Assembly: GCF_041435095.1 (NCBI RefSeq)
Contig: NZ_CP108025.1
Location: forward strand, 4,402,001-4,466,000
Length of the DNA stretch: 64,000 bases
Source: Kitasatospora sp. NBC_00315
Lineage (GTDB): Bacteria; Actinomycetota; Actinomycetes; Streptomycetales; Streptomycetaceae
Direction of reading: 5' to 3'
Shown: positions 40,195 to 48,142 of the stretch, piece by piece
Layout: every line of letters starts with the position of its first letter
Position numbering within the stretch: position 1 is the first letter of the stretch
Notes under the pieces: model-generated
What the model was told of the DNA's origin: nothing
The model's input: the letters and a program-made list of their open reading frames with translations, nothing else
Databases searched by the model: none
Program-made: the position numbers and the translations under genes

Positions 40195-41796
40195 ATGAGA
40201 TCGATCCCTGCACGCCGGCGTACCTGGGCCGCCGCCGCCCTCACCACGGCGCTGGTCGCGGCGACGACGACGGGCGCGGCAGGCGTCGCGCCGGCACCGC
40301 ACGACGACCTCGGCCCCGAGATCGCGGCGATCATGAACAAGCCGGGCTACGAACACGCCCAGTGGGGCCTGCTGGAGGTGGACGACGCGACCGGGCGGAT
40401 CGTCCACTCGCAGTACCCCGACCAGTTCTTCATCCCCGGTTCGACGGCCAAGCTGATCAGCGTCTCGGGCGCCTGGCACGCACTCGGCGGCGACCACCGC
40501 TTCACCACACCGGTGCAGGCGGTCGGCGAGCGGCAGGGGACGGCGCTGAACGGCTCGCTGGTCGTGGTCGCGCAGGGCGACCTCACCCTGGGCGGCCGGA
40601 CCGCACCGGACGGATCCGTCTCCTACACCCCGATCGACCACACCTACGCGAACGACGTCCCCGGTGCGACGCTCACCCCCGAGGACCCGCTGGCCGGACT
40701 GGACATGATCGCCCAGCAGGTACGGCAGTCGGGCATCACCGAGGTCCGGGGGAACGTCGCCGTCGACTCCCGCCTCTTCACGTCCTTCCCCGAACTGGAT
40801 CCGAGCCCGACCCCGCTCATCGTCAACGACAACGTGATCGACCTGCTGACCACCGCGACCGCACCCGGCCGGGCGGCGCAGCTCAGCTGGCGCCCGCAGG
40901 TCGCGCCGTACCAGGTGGATTCGACCGTGCGGACCGTCGCCGCAGGCGGCCCGACGGACATCAGCGTCTCCGCCTCGCCGGACGGCACCCGTATCAGCCT
41001 CTCCGGCACGATCGCGGCCGACGCGCAGCCGACGCTGCGGATCTCCCCCGTCCAGGACCCGGCGGCCTTCGGCCGGACGGCCCTGATCGAGGCCCTCGCC
41101 CGCGCGGGCGTCACGGTCGCCGCCCCGCCGACCGGCCCGAACCCCACCGGTGTGGTGCCGGACTCCTACGACGGCACACAGCGGGTGGCCGCGTACGTCT
41201 CCCCGGTCTACGCCGAGTACGCCAAGCTGATCTTCAAGGTCAGCCACAACCTCGGCGCGAACCTCGCGATCTGCCTGATGGCCGTCACCGCGGGCAGCCA
41301 CCGCTGTGAGGACGGCTTCCCCGTCCTCGACGACTTCCTGCGCGGGGCCGGCATCGACCCGACCCAGGCGCAGTTGCTGGACGGCCGCGGCGGCAACCCG
41401 GTGGACCGGGTCACCCCGCGGGTGGAGAGCGAGCTGCTGCACTACTGGCAGGGCACCCCGGACGCGACCCGGTTCCGGGAGGCCCAGCCGATCCTCGGGG
41501 TGGACGGACTGCTGGCGTTCGTCTGCGACGGGTGCCCCGACTGCCCGGGCAGGGGGAAGGTGTGGGCCAAGACCGGCACCGTCGCCGGCTTCGACGCGCT
41601 CAACCGGCGGATCGCGGTCGGTGCCGACACCATCGGCGGCTACCTCGACGCGGGCCACGGGCGGCTGCACACCTTCTACCTGGCGGTGAACGGGGCCTCC
41701 ACCCCGGACATCGACGGGGTCATCCAGATCGGCGACGACCTGGCCCGGATCGCTGGTCTCCTGCAGGAGCAGGCCGCCGCCAGGGGCGGTGCCTGA
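40195..41796 (+). CDS. D-alanyl-D-alanine carboxypeptidase/endopeptidase (PBP4, S13 family)
   Basis: A 533-residue exported penicillin-binding protein. A signal peptide covers about 1-35 ('RRRTWAAAALTTALVAATT'). Active-site motifs are all present: S-x-x-K in 'PGSTAKLIS' (S83, K86), S-x-N in 'VSHNLGAN', and K-T-G in 'AKTGTVAG'. The family trims peptidoglycan stem peptides and cuts cross-links outside the cell. ATG 40195 follows AGGTGGG; the longer frame from 40150 would place 15 residues before the signal peptide. Alternative: a secreted esterase-like S13 protein. A 14-bp minisatellite and a strong terminator follow. Confidence 0.9.
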   Translation: MRSIPARRRTWAAAALTTALVAATTTGAAGVAPAPHDDLGPEIAAIMNKPGYEHAQWGLLEVDDATGRIVHSQYPDQFFIPGSTAKLISVSGAWHALGGDHRFTTPVQAVGERQGTALNGSLVVVAQGDLTLGGRTAPDGSVSYTPIDHTYANDVPGATLTPEDPLAGLDMIAQQVRQSGITEVRGNVAVDSRLFTSFPELDPSPTPLIVNDNVIDLLTTATAPGRAAQLSWRPQVAPYQVDSTVRTVAAGGPTDISVSASPDGTRISLSGTIAADAQPTLRISPVQDPAAFGRTALIEALARAGVTVAAPPTGPNPTGVVPDSYDGTQRVAAYVSPVYAEYAKLIFKVSHNLGANLAICLMAVTAGSHRCEDGFPVLDDFLRGAGIDPTQAQLLDGRGGNPVDRVTPRVESELLHYWQGTPDATRFREAQPILGVDGLLAFVCDGCPDCPGRGKVWAKTGTVAGFDALNRRIAVGADTIGGYLDAGHGRLHTFYLAVNGASTPDIDGVIQIGDDLARIAGLLQEQAAARGGA

Positions 41797-41808
41797 GCCG
41801 AGGCCGTG

Positions 41809-41906
41809 GCGGACACGCCACGACGAACACGCCACGACGAACGCACCATGACGAACGCACCATGACGAACACGCCATGACGAACACGCCACGACGAACGC
41901 ACCATG
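41809..41906. repeat. 14-bp tandem repeat (seven units)
   Basis: Seven head-to-tail 14-bp units run from 41809 to 41906, alternating two variants (ACGAACACGCCACG and ACGAACGCACCATG); the first unit is degenerate. They fill the space between the carboxypeptidase stop and the terminator. The array is non-coding in normal frames, although the minus strand reads openly through it. Its copy number is likely variable among strains. Confidence 0.85.
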
Positions 41907-41908
41907 AC

Positions 41909-41950
41909 GAAGGCCCCGATCGCCGTCCGGTTCCGGCGATCGGGGCCTTC
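41909..41950. terminator. Bidirectional terminator with 17-bp perfect stem
   Basis: GAAGGCCCCGATCGCCG (41909-41925) pairs perfectly with 41934-41950 over an eight-base loop. It separates convergent genes (40195-41796 plus strand, 41978-42793 minus strand) and should work in both directions. Confidence 0.88.
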
Positions 41951-41977
41951 GGGCCGGGTGGGGCCGGGCGTCGTTGA

Positions 41978-42793
41978 TCAGGGCGCGCGGAAGTAGGTGG
42001 GGAAGGCCGGGGCGAGCCGGGGCCGGCGGCCCCAGGCGTAGATCTTGCCGCGGGCGAGGGCGGTCCAGGGCGAGCACCGGCCCAGCGCGATGAGCAGGAA
42101 GGTGACCGGCTCGGTGATGATGGTGCAGTCGGGGCGGTGAGCCGCTCCCGGGGTCACGGTCAGGACCCCCGCCTCGAAGGCCGCGGTGAAGCGGGGGCCG
42201 CCGCCCTTCAGCCCGAGCGTGTAGCGGGCGGTGAGACCGCCGGCGGTCCCGGGGTCGACGACGCGGGGCATGACGGTGGTGAGGAACGGCATGCAGAACT
42301 CGACCCGCCGACGGTCGGCCATGTGCGGTCGGCCCAGGGCACGCGCCAGGTCCCAGCCGTGGCCGAGCATGTGGGTGAGCAGGTAGGACCCCAGGGTGTC
42401 CAGGTCCATCGGGCCCAGCGGGGTCATCATCGGCGTTCCGGGGTGGCGCCCGGCGGCGGCCTCGACGAAGGCGCGGGCGTGCGTGGCGACGGCCTCCGCC
42501 AGCACCTCGGGCGAGCGCTCCGTGAAGGCGGCGAGGGAGTCGACGTTGGCCGCGGCCAGGCTCCCCGCGGTGCCGTCGCCGTAGGGCCGGTCGGCGCCCG
42601 CGGCGAGCTCGGCCATCAGCTCGTTGGCGACGACGAGGTGAGCCGCCGCCTCCCCGACCGTCCACTCGGAGTCGGGGATGCGGGCCGCGGGGTCGGCGCC
42701 GCCGCGCAGCAGGACGGCGATGTCCTCCGCGGTCGCGGTTATCGATTCGTGCAGCTGCTCACGTACGCGCAGATCCGGCAGGGAGGCTGTCAT
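41978..42793 (-). CDS. Maleylpyruvate-isomerase-type protein (MDMPI N-domain plus SCP2-like C-domain)
   Basis: A 271-residue TIGR03083-like protein. The N-terminal DinB-fold half has the metal-site histidines in 'WTVGEAAAHLVVANELM' and 'YLLTHMLGHGWDLARAL'. The C-terminal 100 residues form an SCP2-like domain ('RYTLGLKGGGPRFTAAFEAG', 'IITEPVTFLLIALGR'). Such proteins are mycothiol-dependent maleylpyruvate isomerases or uncharacterised relatives. No gentisate-pathway genes are near, so the true substrate is unknown. It may be co-transcribed with the MFS gene upstream (198-bp gap), but this is uncertain. Confidence 0.83.
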   Translation of the reverse strand: MTASLPDLRVREQLHESITATAEDIAVLLRGGADPAARIPDSEWTVGEAAAHLVVANELMAELAAGADRPYGDGTAGSLAAANVDSLAAFTERSPEVLAEAVATHARAFVEAAAGRHPGTPMMTPLGPMDLDTLGSYLLTHMLGHGWDLARALGRPHMADRRRVEFCMPFLTTVMPRVVDPGTAGGLTARYTLGLKGGGPRFTAAFEAGVLTVTPGAAHRPDCTIITEPVTFLLIALGRCSPWTALARGKIYAWGRRPRLAPAFPTYFRAP

Positions 42794-42990
42794 GAGGGTG
42801 AAGCGTGGACCACCCGGTGGCGGCTGTCCAGGGTGGCGGCACGGGCGGGGCGCGGGACCGGCGGGGGTGGCGGCCGGCGCGCCGTCGGCGGGGGCCGGAC
42901 GAGCGGGCCCGGCGGCGCCGGGGGCCGGCCGGGTGGCCGGGTGGCCGCCGCCGGGGGAGGGAACCCCCAGGTGGGAGAGGCGCCGGCCGG

Positions 42991-44538
42991 TCAGCCGCTC
43001 GGCGTGCGCCGGGCGAGCGCACGGCTGCCCACCGAGGCGCAGAGCGCTACGGCGATCAGCAGCGTCGCGAGGGCGAAGGTGACCCGCATCCCGGTGGCGA
43101 CGGCCTCCGGGCGCGCCGTGGTGACGTCGGTCGTCGCCGCCCCGAGCGCGAACACCGCTCCCATGACCGAGGCGCCCGTGATCAGCCCGAGGTTGCGCGA
43201 CAGGTTGAGCATGCCGGAGACCAGCCCCCGCTGATCCGGGCGGACGTCCGCCATGACGGCGGTGTTGTTGGCCGTCTGGAACACCGCGTAGCCCATGGTC
43301 ACGACGACGATGGGAGCGAGGTAGCCCCCGACACCGAGGGCCGACGGCGCCAGGGCCAGCATGCCGGTGCCGGCCGCCGTGGCGAGGAGCCCGGCCACGG
43401 TCGTGCGGTGCGCGCCGAAACGGTCCGCCAGGCGTCCGGCGGGCAGGCCGGTCAGCGCGGCGACGACCGGGCCCACCGACAGGACGAGTCCGACGCCGGC
43501 CTCACCGAGCCCGAGCGCACGGGAGAGGTAGAACGGTCCGACCACCAGGGTCGCCATCATCACCGTGGAGACGAGCGCGCTCATGGCGAGGCTCGCACTC
43601 AGCACCGGATCGCGGAACGAGGCCGGTCGGATCAGGGGCGCCGCGGCCCTTGTCTCGACCCGGACGAAGAGAGCGGCCCCGAGAGCGGTCGTCAGCAGCA
43701 GCGCCACGGTGAGGCCACCGAAGCTCCCGTGACCGAGCGTCATGGCGAGTGCGTAGGCCGCGAGCGTCAGGGCGAGCAGCAGCGTCCCCGCCCGGTCGAA
43801 GCCGGTCCGGCCGGTTTCCGCTCTCGGACGGTCGGCGGGCAGGTGGCGACGGGTGAGCAGGAGGGCCACGACGCCCAGCGGTGCGTTGACGAGGAAGACC
43901 GCCCGCCAGCCGAGTCCGGAGATCAGCACGCCGCCGAGCGACGGGCCGAGCGCCGTGCCGATCGCGGACATCGTCCCGAGCAGCCCCATGGCCCGTCCGG
44001 TCCGCTCCTTCGGGACCGTGCCGCCCACGAACGCCATGGTGAGCGCCATCATGACGGCGGCTCCGACACCCTGCGCCGCCCGGGCGGCGATCAGCAGCCA
44101 GAGCGTGGGGGCGAGGCCGCACAGAACCGAGGCGACCGTGAACAGCGAGATGCCGGCGAGCAGCAGCCGTCGGCGGCCGGTGAGGTCACCGAGCCGTCCG
44201 ACGCTGACGATCAGGGTGGTGACGGCGAGGAGATAGGCGAGGACGATCCACTGGACCTGCTGGAAGGAGGCCCCGAACGCCTGAGCCAGCGTCGGCAGAC
44301 CGACGTTGGCGATGCTGGTGCCGAGCGAGGACAGCACCATGGAGAGGGAGAGCCCGACGAGCACCCACCGGACCGAGGGCTGCCGCCGCGTGCCGGGAGC
44401 CGTCGCCCCTGGCCCCGCCTCCGGTCCTGGCCCGGCCGCCGGCGCTCCCCTCGTCACCGGCTCTCGCTCACTCGCCGCCTCAGCCGCTCTCTCAGCCGCC
44501 GTCTGTGCCGCTGGTTCCTTTGCGCGGACGGGCTTCAC
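42991..44538 (-). CDS. DHA2-family MFS drug transporter
   Basis: A 515-residue, 14-helix transporter of the EmrB/QacA group. A long disordered N-terminus (about 1-55, Ala/Pro-rich) precedes 'VLVGLSLSMVLSSLGTSIANVGLPTLA'. 'GRLGDLTGRRRLLLAGISLF' is motif A and 'RAAQGVGAAVMMALTMAFV' the motif C region. GTG start at 44538. It is divergent from an XRE-cupin regulator, and a 30-bp palindrome sits between them. Probable multidrug exporter under control of that regulator. Confidence 0.9.
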   Translation of the reverse strand: MKPVRAKEPAAQTAAERAAEAASEREPVTRGAPAAGPGPEAGPGATAPGTRRQPSVRWVLVGLSLSMVLSSLGTSIANVGLPTLAQAFGASFQQVQWIVLAYLLAVTTLIVSVGRLGDLTGRRRLLLAGISLFTVASVLCGLAPTLWLLIAARAAQGVGAAVMMALTMAFVGGTVPKERTGRAMGLLGTMSAIGTALGPSLGGVLISGLGWRAVFLVNAPLGVVALLLTRRHLPADRPRAETGRTGFDRAGTLLLALTLAAYALAMTLGHGSFGGLTVALLLTTALGAALFVRVETRAAAPLIRPASFRDPVLSASLAMSALVSTVMMATLVVGPFYLSRALGLGEAGVGLVLSVGPVVAALTGLPAGRLADRFGAHRTTVAGLLATAAGTGMLALAPSALGVGGYLAPIVVVTMGYAVFQTANNTAVMADVRPDQRGLVSGMLNLSRNLGLITGASVMGAVFALGAATTDVTTARPEAVATGMRVTFALATLLIAVALCASVGSRALARRTPSG

Positions 44539-44717
44539 GGTGGACTCCGTTCTCCGGCGGTGCCCGGTCGTCGATGACGGCGGGGACGACGGCCGGGCAT
44601 GGCCGACGGGGGATGAACCGCGCCGCCCCGGGCCGGGGGAGCGGCCGGAGGTCCCCGGCCGGTGCCGCCCCCGGCCGGGGCGACGGGCTCATGCTGGGGA
44701 GCGTGCACCCGGTGGAA

Positions 44718-44747
44718 CGGGAACAGCAATCTTTGTTGCCGATCCCG
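44718..44747. promoter_or_regulatory. 30-bp imperfect palindrome in XRE-cupin / MFS divergent gap
   Basis: Nested arms share one centre at 44732.5: CGGGA (44718-44722) with TCCCG (44743-44747), and GCAA (44726-44729) with TTGC (44736-44739). Ten of the twelve outer base pairs match. It lies 24 bp before the regulator start and about 180 bp before the MFS start, a good operator candidate for autoregulation. Confidence 0.5.
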
Positions 44748-44770
44748 GGACGGCGGGGTGGAATGCCCCC

Positions 44771-45355
44771 ATGGACAATCCCCCGGCCCATCAGGCGGTC
44801 CTCGACGAGGTCGGCCCCCGGCTCAGAAGGCTGCGCGCGGCCCGTGGCCTCACCCTGGCTGCGCTCTCCGAGACGACCGGGATCTCCAAGAGCACGCTGT
44901 CCCGGCTGGAGTCCGGGCAGCGCCGTCCGAGCCTGGAACTGCTGCTGCCGCTCGCCGCCGCGTACCGCGTGCCGCTGGACGACCTGGTCGGCGCCCCCGA
45001 AGTGGGCGATCCCCGGGTGCGGTTGACGGCCCGGAACCTGGCGAACGGCGGGACGTTCGTCCCCCTGTCCCAGCGTCCGGGGCCGCTCCAGGCGTACAAG
45101 ATGATCATCCCCGACCGGGGTACCGAGCCGAATCTCCGTACGCACGAGGGCTACGAGTGGCTGTACGTGCTGGACGGCCGGCTGCGGCTGGTCCTCGCCG
45201 AGCACGACTTCGTCCTCGGTCCCGGTGAGGTCGCCGAGTGGGACACCAAGGTGCCGCACTGGTTCGGCAGCGCGGACGGGCGTCCCGTCGAGGTGCTCAG
45301 CCTCTTCGGCAGACAAGGGGAGCGGATGCACGTCCGGGCGAAGCCCCGGGTCTGA
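44771..45355 (+). CDS. XRE-family regulator with C-terminal cupin
   Basis: A 194-residue protein. The helix-turn-helix (about 14-68) is 'LRRLRAARGLTLAALSETTGISKSTLSRLESGQRRPSLELL'-like. A cupin domain follows (about 110-185) with 'GYEWLYVLDGRLRLVLAEHDFVLGPGEVAEWDTKVPHWF' as the barrel core and a His at the usual ligand place. Such SutR/PuuR-type regulators sense a small metabolite in the cupin. Divergent from the DHA2 transporter and separated by a palindrome. ATG 44771 is chosen because the HTH begins a few residues later; no strong ribosome site is visible. Confidence 0.88.
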   Translation: MDNPPAHQAVLDEVGPRLRRLRAARGLTLAALSETTGISKSTLSRLESGQRRPSLELLLPLAAAYRVPLDDLVGAPEVGDPRVRLTARNLANGGTFVPLSQRPGPLQAYKMIIPDRGTEPNLRTHEGYEWLYVLDGRLRLVLAEHDFVLGPGEVAEWDTKVPHWFGSADGRPVEVLSLFGRQGERMHVRAKPRV

Positions 45356-45439
45356 GGGCGCGGCGCCGGGCGCTCGGTCGCCGCGCCGTCGGCCTCGGGC
45401 CGCCGCTCGCCGGGCGCTCGGCCCCTGTGGTTCCCCGCC

Positions 45440-45726
45440 CCCGGCGCTCGGGCGAGCGAGTCGATCCAGCGCTCCAGGCGGTGCCCCTCGGTGGTCATCG
45501 GTTCGGGCGCGCGGAAGGTGTTGGTGAGCAGCGAGATCCCCTGGTAGGCGGCGACCAGGGCGACCGCGAGTTCGCGGGAGTCGTGGCGCCCCATCTCCCG
45601 GAACTGCCCCTCGGCCCGGTCCATGAGGGTCTGGAGGACTCCGGCGACGGTCTCGTCGAGGCCGTCGGCGCGCTTGTCGAGCTCCGCGGCGAGGGTCCCG
45701 GTGGGGCAGCCGTATCCGGCCGCCAC
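45440..45726 (-). pseudogene. Relic of a TetR-family regulator (C-terminal part only)
   Basis: The minus frame from 45726 reads as the C-terminal ligand domain of a TetR protein ('GYGCPTGTLAAELDKRADG', then 'AVALVAAYQGISLLTNTFRAP' and 'RLERWIDSLA'). The N-terminal DNA-binding helices are missing: upstream sequence switches directly to the VOC gene, which ends ten bases away. The frame also runs on past the expected C-terminus into the XRE gene. Loss of the HTH and of a natural stop makes this a decayed fragment, probably left by a deletion. Confidence 0.65.
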
Positions 45727-45735
45727 GGCTGTCCG

Positions 45736-46368
45736 TCAGGACGCGGGCGCGAGCGACGCGGCCTCCCAGGCGAACCCGTCCGGGTCGGTGACGGGACCGG
45801 CGCCGCCACCGATCACGAGCCGGTGCGAGCCGGTGCCGTCGGGAGTGACGCCGAGGTCCTTGGCCAGGGCGCGACGCCTGTACAGCGCCAGCTTGACGGG
45901 ACCGGGCCCGGCGGCGAACTCGACGTACACCCGGGAGAAGCTCTTCGCCACGGCCAGACCCCGATCGACGTAGAACCGCTTGCTCGCGGCCATGTCCGCG
46001 ACTCCCAGCAGGAGCACGATGTCGTCGATCACGCGAGTGGCCGGGCCGGTGTCCTTCTTCGCCGAGGTCGCGATCTTCCAGATCGTCCCGTCCGGGGCCC
46101 GTACGACGCCGCTGTAACCCCAGAGCGACTTCGCGGCGGGCTTCAACGTCGTGGCGCCGGCGTCCAGGGCAGTGCCGATGAGGCTGTCGACCGTGCTCGG
46201 CTGGGCCACCGTGAGCGCCAGCGTGAACCCGCGGAAGCCGGTGCTGGGCGCGTCCGAGGCCCGCAGGCGCAGCTGGGTGTCCAGCCCGAAGGCGGCGGTG
46301 TGGAAGGGATCGGCGGCCGTGGGGTCGGCCACCTCCAGGGTGATGGATTCGATGGATGCCATGGCCAT
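45736..46368 (-). CDS. VOC (glyoxalase/bleomycin-resistance) family protein
   Basis: A 210-residue protein with two vicinal-oxygen-chelate modules: 'IESITLEVADPTAADPFHTAAFGL' to 'GYSGVVRAPDGTIWKIATSA', then 'DDIVLLLGVADMAASKRFYVDRGL' to 'VTDPDGFAWEAASL'. The family covers glyoxalases, dioxygenases and antibiotic-binding proteins; metal ligands are only partly conserved here, so function is open. The start could be GTG 46371, ATG 46368 or ATG 46362; none has a clear ribosome site. Next to the TetR relic, possibly its former target. Confidence 0.8.
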   Translation of the reverse strand: MAMASIESITLEVADPTAADPFHTAAFGLDTQLRLRASDAPSTGFRGFTLALTVAQPSTVDSLIGTALDAGATTLKPAAKSLWGYSGVVRAPDGTIWKIATSAKKDTGPATRVIDDIVLLLGVADMAASKRFYVDRGLAVAKSFSRVYVEFAAGPGPVKLALYRRRALAKDLGVTPDGTGSHRLVIGGGAGPVTDPDGFAWEAASLAPAS

Positions 46369-46521
46369 CACGCTAGTTGCGGCCCGGCGACCGGTGCTTC
46401 TCGAATCCTGATCGATCCGTCCGGCGTCGGGCGCCGGGCTGCGTACCGGTCTTCCCGCGCTCGTGCGCCTCCGTGCGAGCGACCCGCCGGGCGAGCGGTC
46501 GCGAGGTGTCGGTGGGGCCGG

Positions 46522-47463
46522 TCAGCGCTGCCCGCTCTCGTTCCACGGGCGGAGCTTCTCCGGGTTCCGGACGGCCCAGATGTGGGTGATCCGGCCGCCG
46601 GTGAGGCCGAACGCCGCCACGGTCACGGTGACACCGCCGTGTTGGGCGACCAGGCCGGGCCGGCCGTTGACCGTCCGCTCCAGGAGCGTCAGCCCGGGCG
46701 CCCGGTCGGCGATGTGGATCAGGTACTGGGCGATGCGCTCGCTGCCCACGACCGGGCGCGGGACGGCGCCGACCAGTCCGCCGCCGTCCGCGACCATCGT
46801 GGCGCCCGGGTCGAGCAGGCCGACCAGGGCTCCGATGTCCTTGGCCTCCCATGCCTCCTTGAAGTGCCGTACCAGGCCGGCCTGCCCCGGGACCGGAGCC
46901 GCCGGAGCCTGCGTCACGCGCACCCGTCGACGGGCCGAGGACGCCAGCTGTCGGCAGGCCGCCGGCGTCCGGCCGACGATCTCGGCGATCTCGGCGAACG
47001 GATACCGGAAGACGTCGTGCAGGATGAACGCCACGCGCTCGGCCGGCGTCATCGACTCCAGCACGACGAGGAAGGCCATGTTCACCGACTCGTCCAGGGT
47101 GATCCGGTCGGCGGGGTCGGTCCCGCCGCCAGCCGCCGCGCCGGGCCACTGCGCCCGGTCGGGCAGCGGCTCGGGGATCCACTCGCCGACGTAGCGCTCG
47201 CGCCGGGCCCGCGCCGAGCCGAGCAGGTCCAGGCAGATGCGGCCGGCCACCGTCGTCAGCCAGGCGCCGGGCGAGGCGACGGCCGCCTGCCGCTGCCGCG
47301 GCATCGCGTACCAGCGGGCGTAGGTCTCCTGCACCGCGTCCTCGGCCTCGGCCAGCGAACCGAGCAGTCGGTAGGCGAGATTGATCAGCTGCCCCCGCTC
47401 GCCGACGATCGCGCGCAGGCCCGGCTCGGACCGCTCGTCGGCCGGCTCGGCCGGGGTGCTCAT
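46522..47463 (-). CDS. ECF41-type sigma factor with SnoaL-like C-terminal domain
   Basis: A 313-residue sigma factor. Region 2 contains 'YRLLGSLAEAEDAVQETYARWY', region 4 'ESMTPAERVAFILHDVFRYPFAEIAEIVGRTPAACRQLASSARRRV'. The C-terminal 100 residues form a SnoaL/NTF2-like domain with 'MVADGGGLVGAV' and, near the end, 'RNPEKL', the signatures of group ECF41, in which this extension controls activity in place of an anti-sigma factor. Divergent from a small membrane gene that has a matching ECF41-like promoter. ATG 47463 is preferred over the longer upstream frame. The inducing signal is unknown. Confidence 0.9.
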   Translation of the reverse strand: MSTPAEPADERSEPGLRAIVGERGQLINLAYRLLGSLAEAEDAVQETYARWYAMPRQRQAAVASPGAWLTTVAGRICLDLLGSARARRERYVGEWIPEPLPDRAQWPGAAAGGGTDPADRITLDESVNMAFLVVLESMTPAERVAFILHDVFRYPFAEIAEIVGRTPAACRQLASSARRRVRVTQAPAAPVPGQAGLVRHFKEAWEAKDIGALVGLLDPGATMVADGGGLVGAVPRPVVGSERIAQYLIHIADRAPGLTLLERTVNGRPGLVAQHGGVTVTVAAFGLTGGRITHIWAVRNPEKLRPWNESGQR

Positions 47464-47553
47464 GGTCGCCACCGCTCCCTGGTTCGTCTCGTCCGCTTCC
47501 GCTCTCGCCACCACGGCGAGAACTCCGCACCGGACGGTGAGGCGGACATCCCG

Positions 47554-47580
47554 CCTCACATTTCGCGGGCCCACGTCGTC
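47554..47580 (+). promoter_or_regulatory. ECF41-like promoter in front of the membrane protein gene
   Basis: CCTCACA (47554-47560), a 16-bp spacer, then CGTC (47577-47580). From general knowledge, ECF41 sigma factors recognise TGTCACA - 16 bp - CGTC, so five of seven -35 bases and the whole -10 fit with the right spacing. It points toward the gene at 47636 and sits beside the ECF41 gene, as expected for the sigma factor's main target. Confidence 0.65.
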
Positions 47581-47635
47581 GGACTACCGAGACACTACCG
47601 ACCCACCGCCGCAAGGCAGAAGAGGGGACCGCACC

Positions 47636-48052
47636 ATGGCAACCCGGACGGCGACCGAACACCGCAGCCTGACGTTCCTACAGGTCGCGATCGCCCTGCA
47701 GACCCTGACCATCTTCTGCCAGGCGGTCACCGCCGGGCTCCTGCTGTCCACGTCCTACGGCGAGGTGCTGCACAGCGTCGGGGCGCGCGTGATGTACGCC
47801 GCGGCGATGCTGTACGTGCTCGCCGCGATCCTGGCCTGGCGGCCGGGCGGCGGAACGCCCCGCCCCATCCTGTACGCCTGCGGCTTCCTCGTGCTCGCCT
47901 CGGTGCAGGTGGTGCTGGGCGTCGCGCACATACCGTCGCTCCATGTCCCCCTGGGCGTCCTGATGTTCGGCCTGAGCGTGCTGGCGCTGGGTCAGGTGCT
48001 GTCCGCCCGCTTCGCTCGGCGCTCCGGCGCCCGGGCCGCTTCGGCGGACTGA
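47636..48052 (+). CDS. Small four-helix membrane protein, likely ECF41 target
   Basis: A 138-residue protein with four hydrophobic helices ('FLQVAIALQTLTIFCQAVTAGLLL', 'GARVMYAAAMLYVLAAILAW', 'ILYACGFLVLASVQVVLGVAHI', 'VPLGVLMFGLSVLALGQVLS') and a short basic tail. It has no clear family signature; DoxX-like or DUF-type membrane proteins have similar layout. ATG with GAGGGGA. Known ECF41 loci carry a gene for a decarboxylase, oxidoreductase or epimerase, so this membrane partner differs from the usual. Function unknown. Confidence 0.75.
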   Translation: MATRTATEHRSLTFLQVAIALQTLTIFCQAVTAGLLLSTSYGEVLHSVGARVMYAAAMLYVLAAILAWRPGGGTPRPILYACGFLVLASVQVVLGVAHIPSLHVPLGVLMFGLSVLALGQVLSARFARRSGARAASAD

Positions 48053-48142
48053 CCGAGAGCCGGTAGAACGGGGGAGCGAGTTCCGCCGTGCCCGTTCGTC
48101 GCGTGACGGTCGACCTTGGGTTCCAACGGTCGGGGCCCCGCG

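Noticed and set aside
41720..41905. Minus-strand ORF of repeated 'SSWRVRHG' units through the minisatellite
   Set aside because: It is a by-product of the 14-bp tandem repeat, with no ribosome site and no domain.
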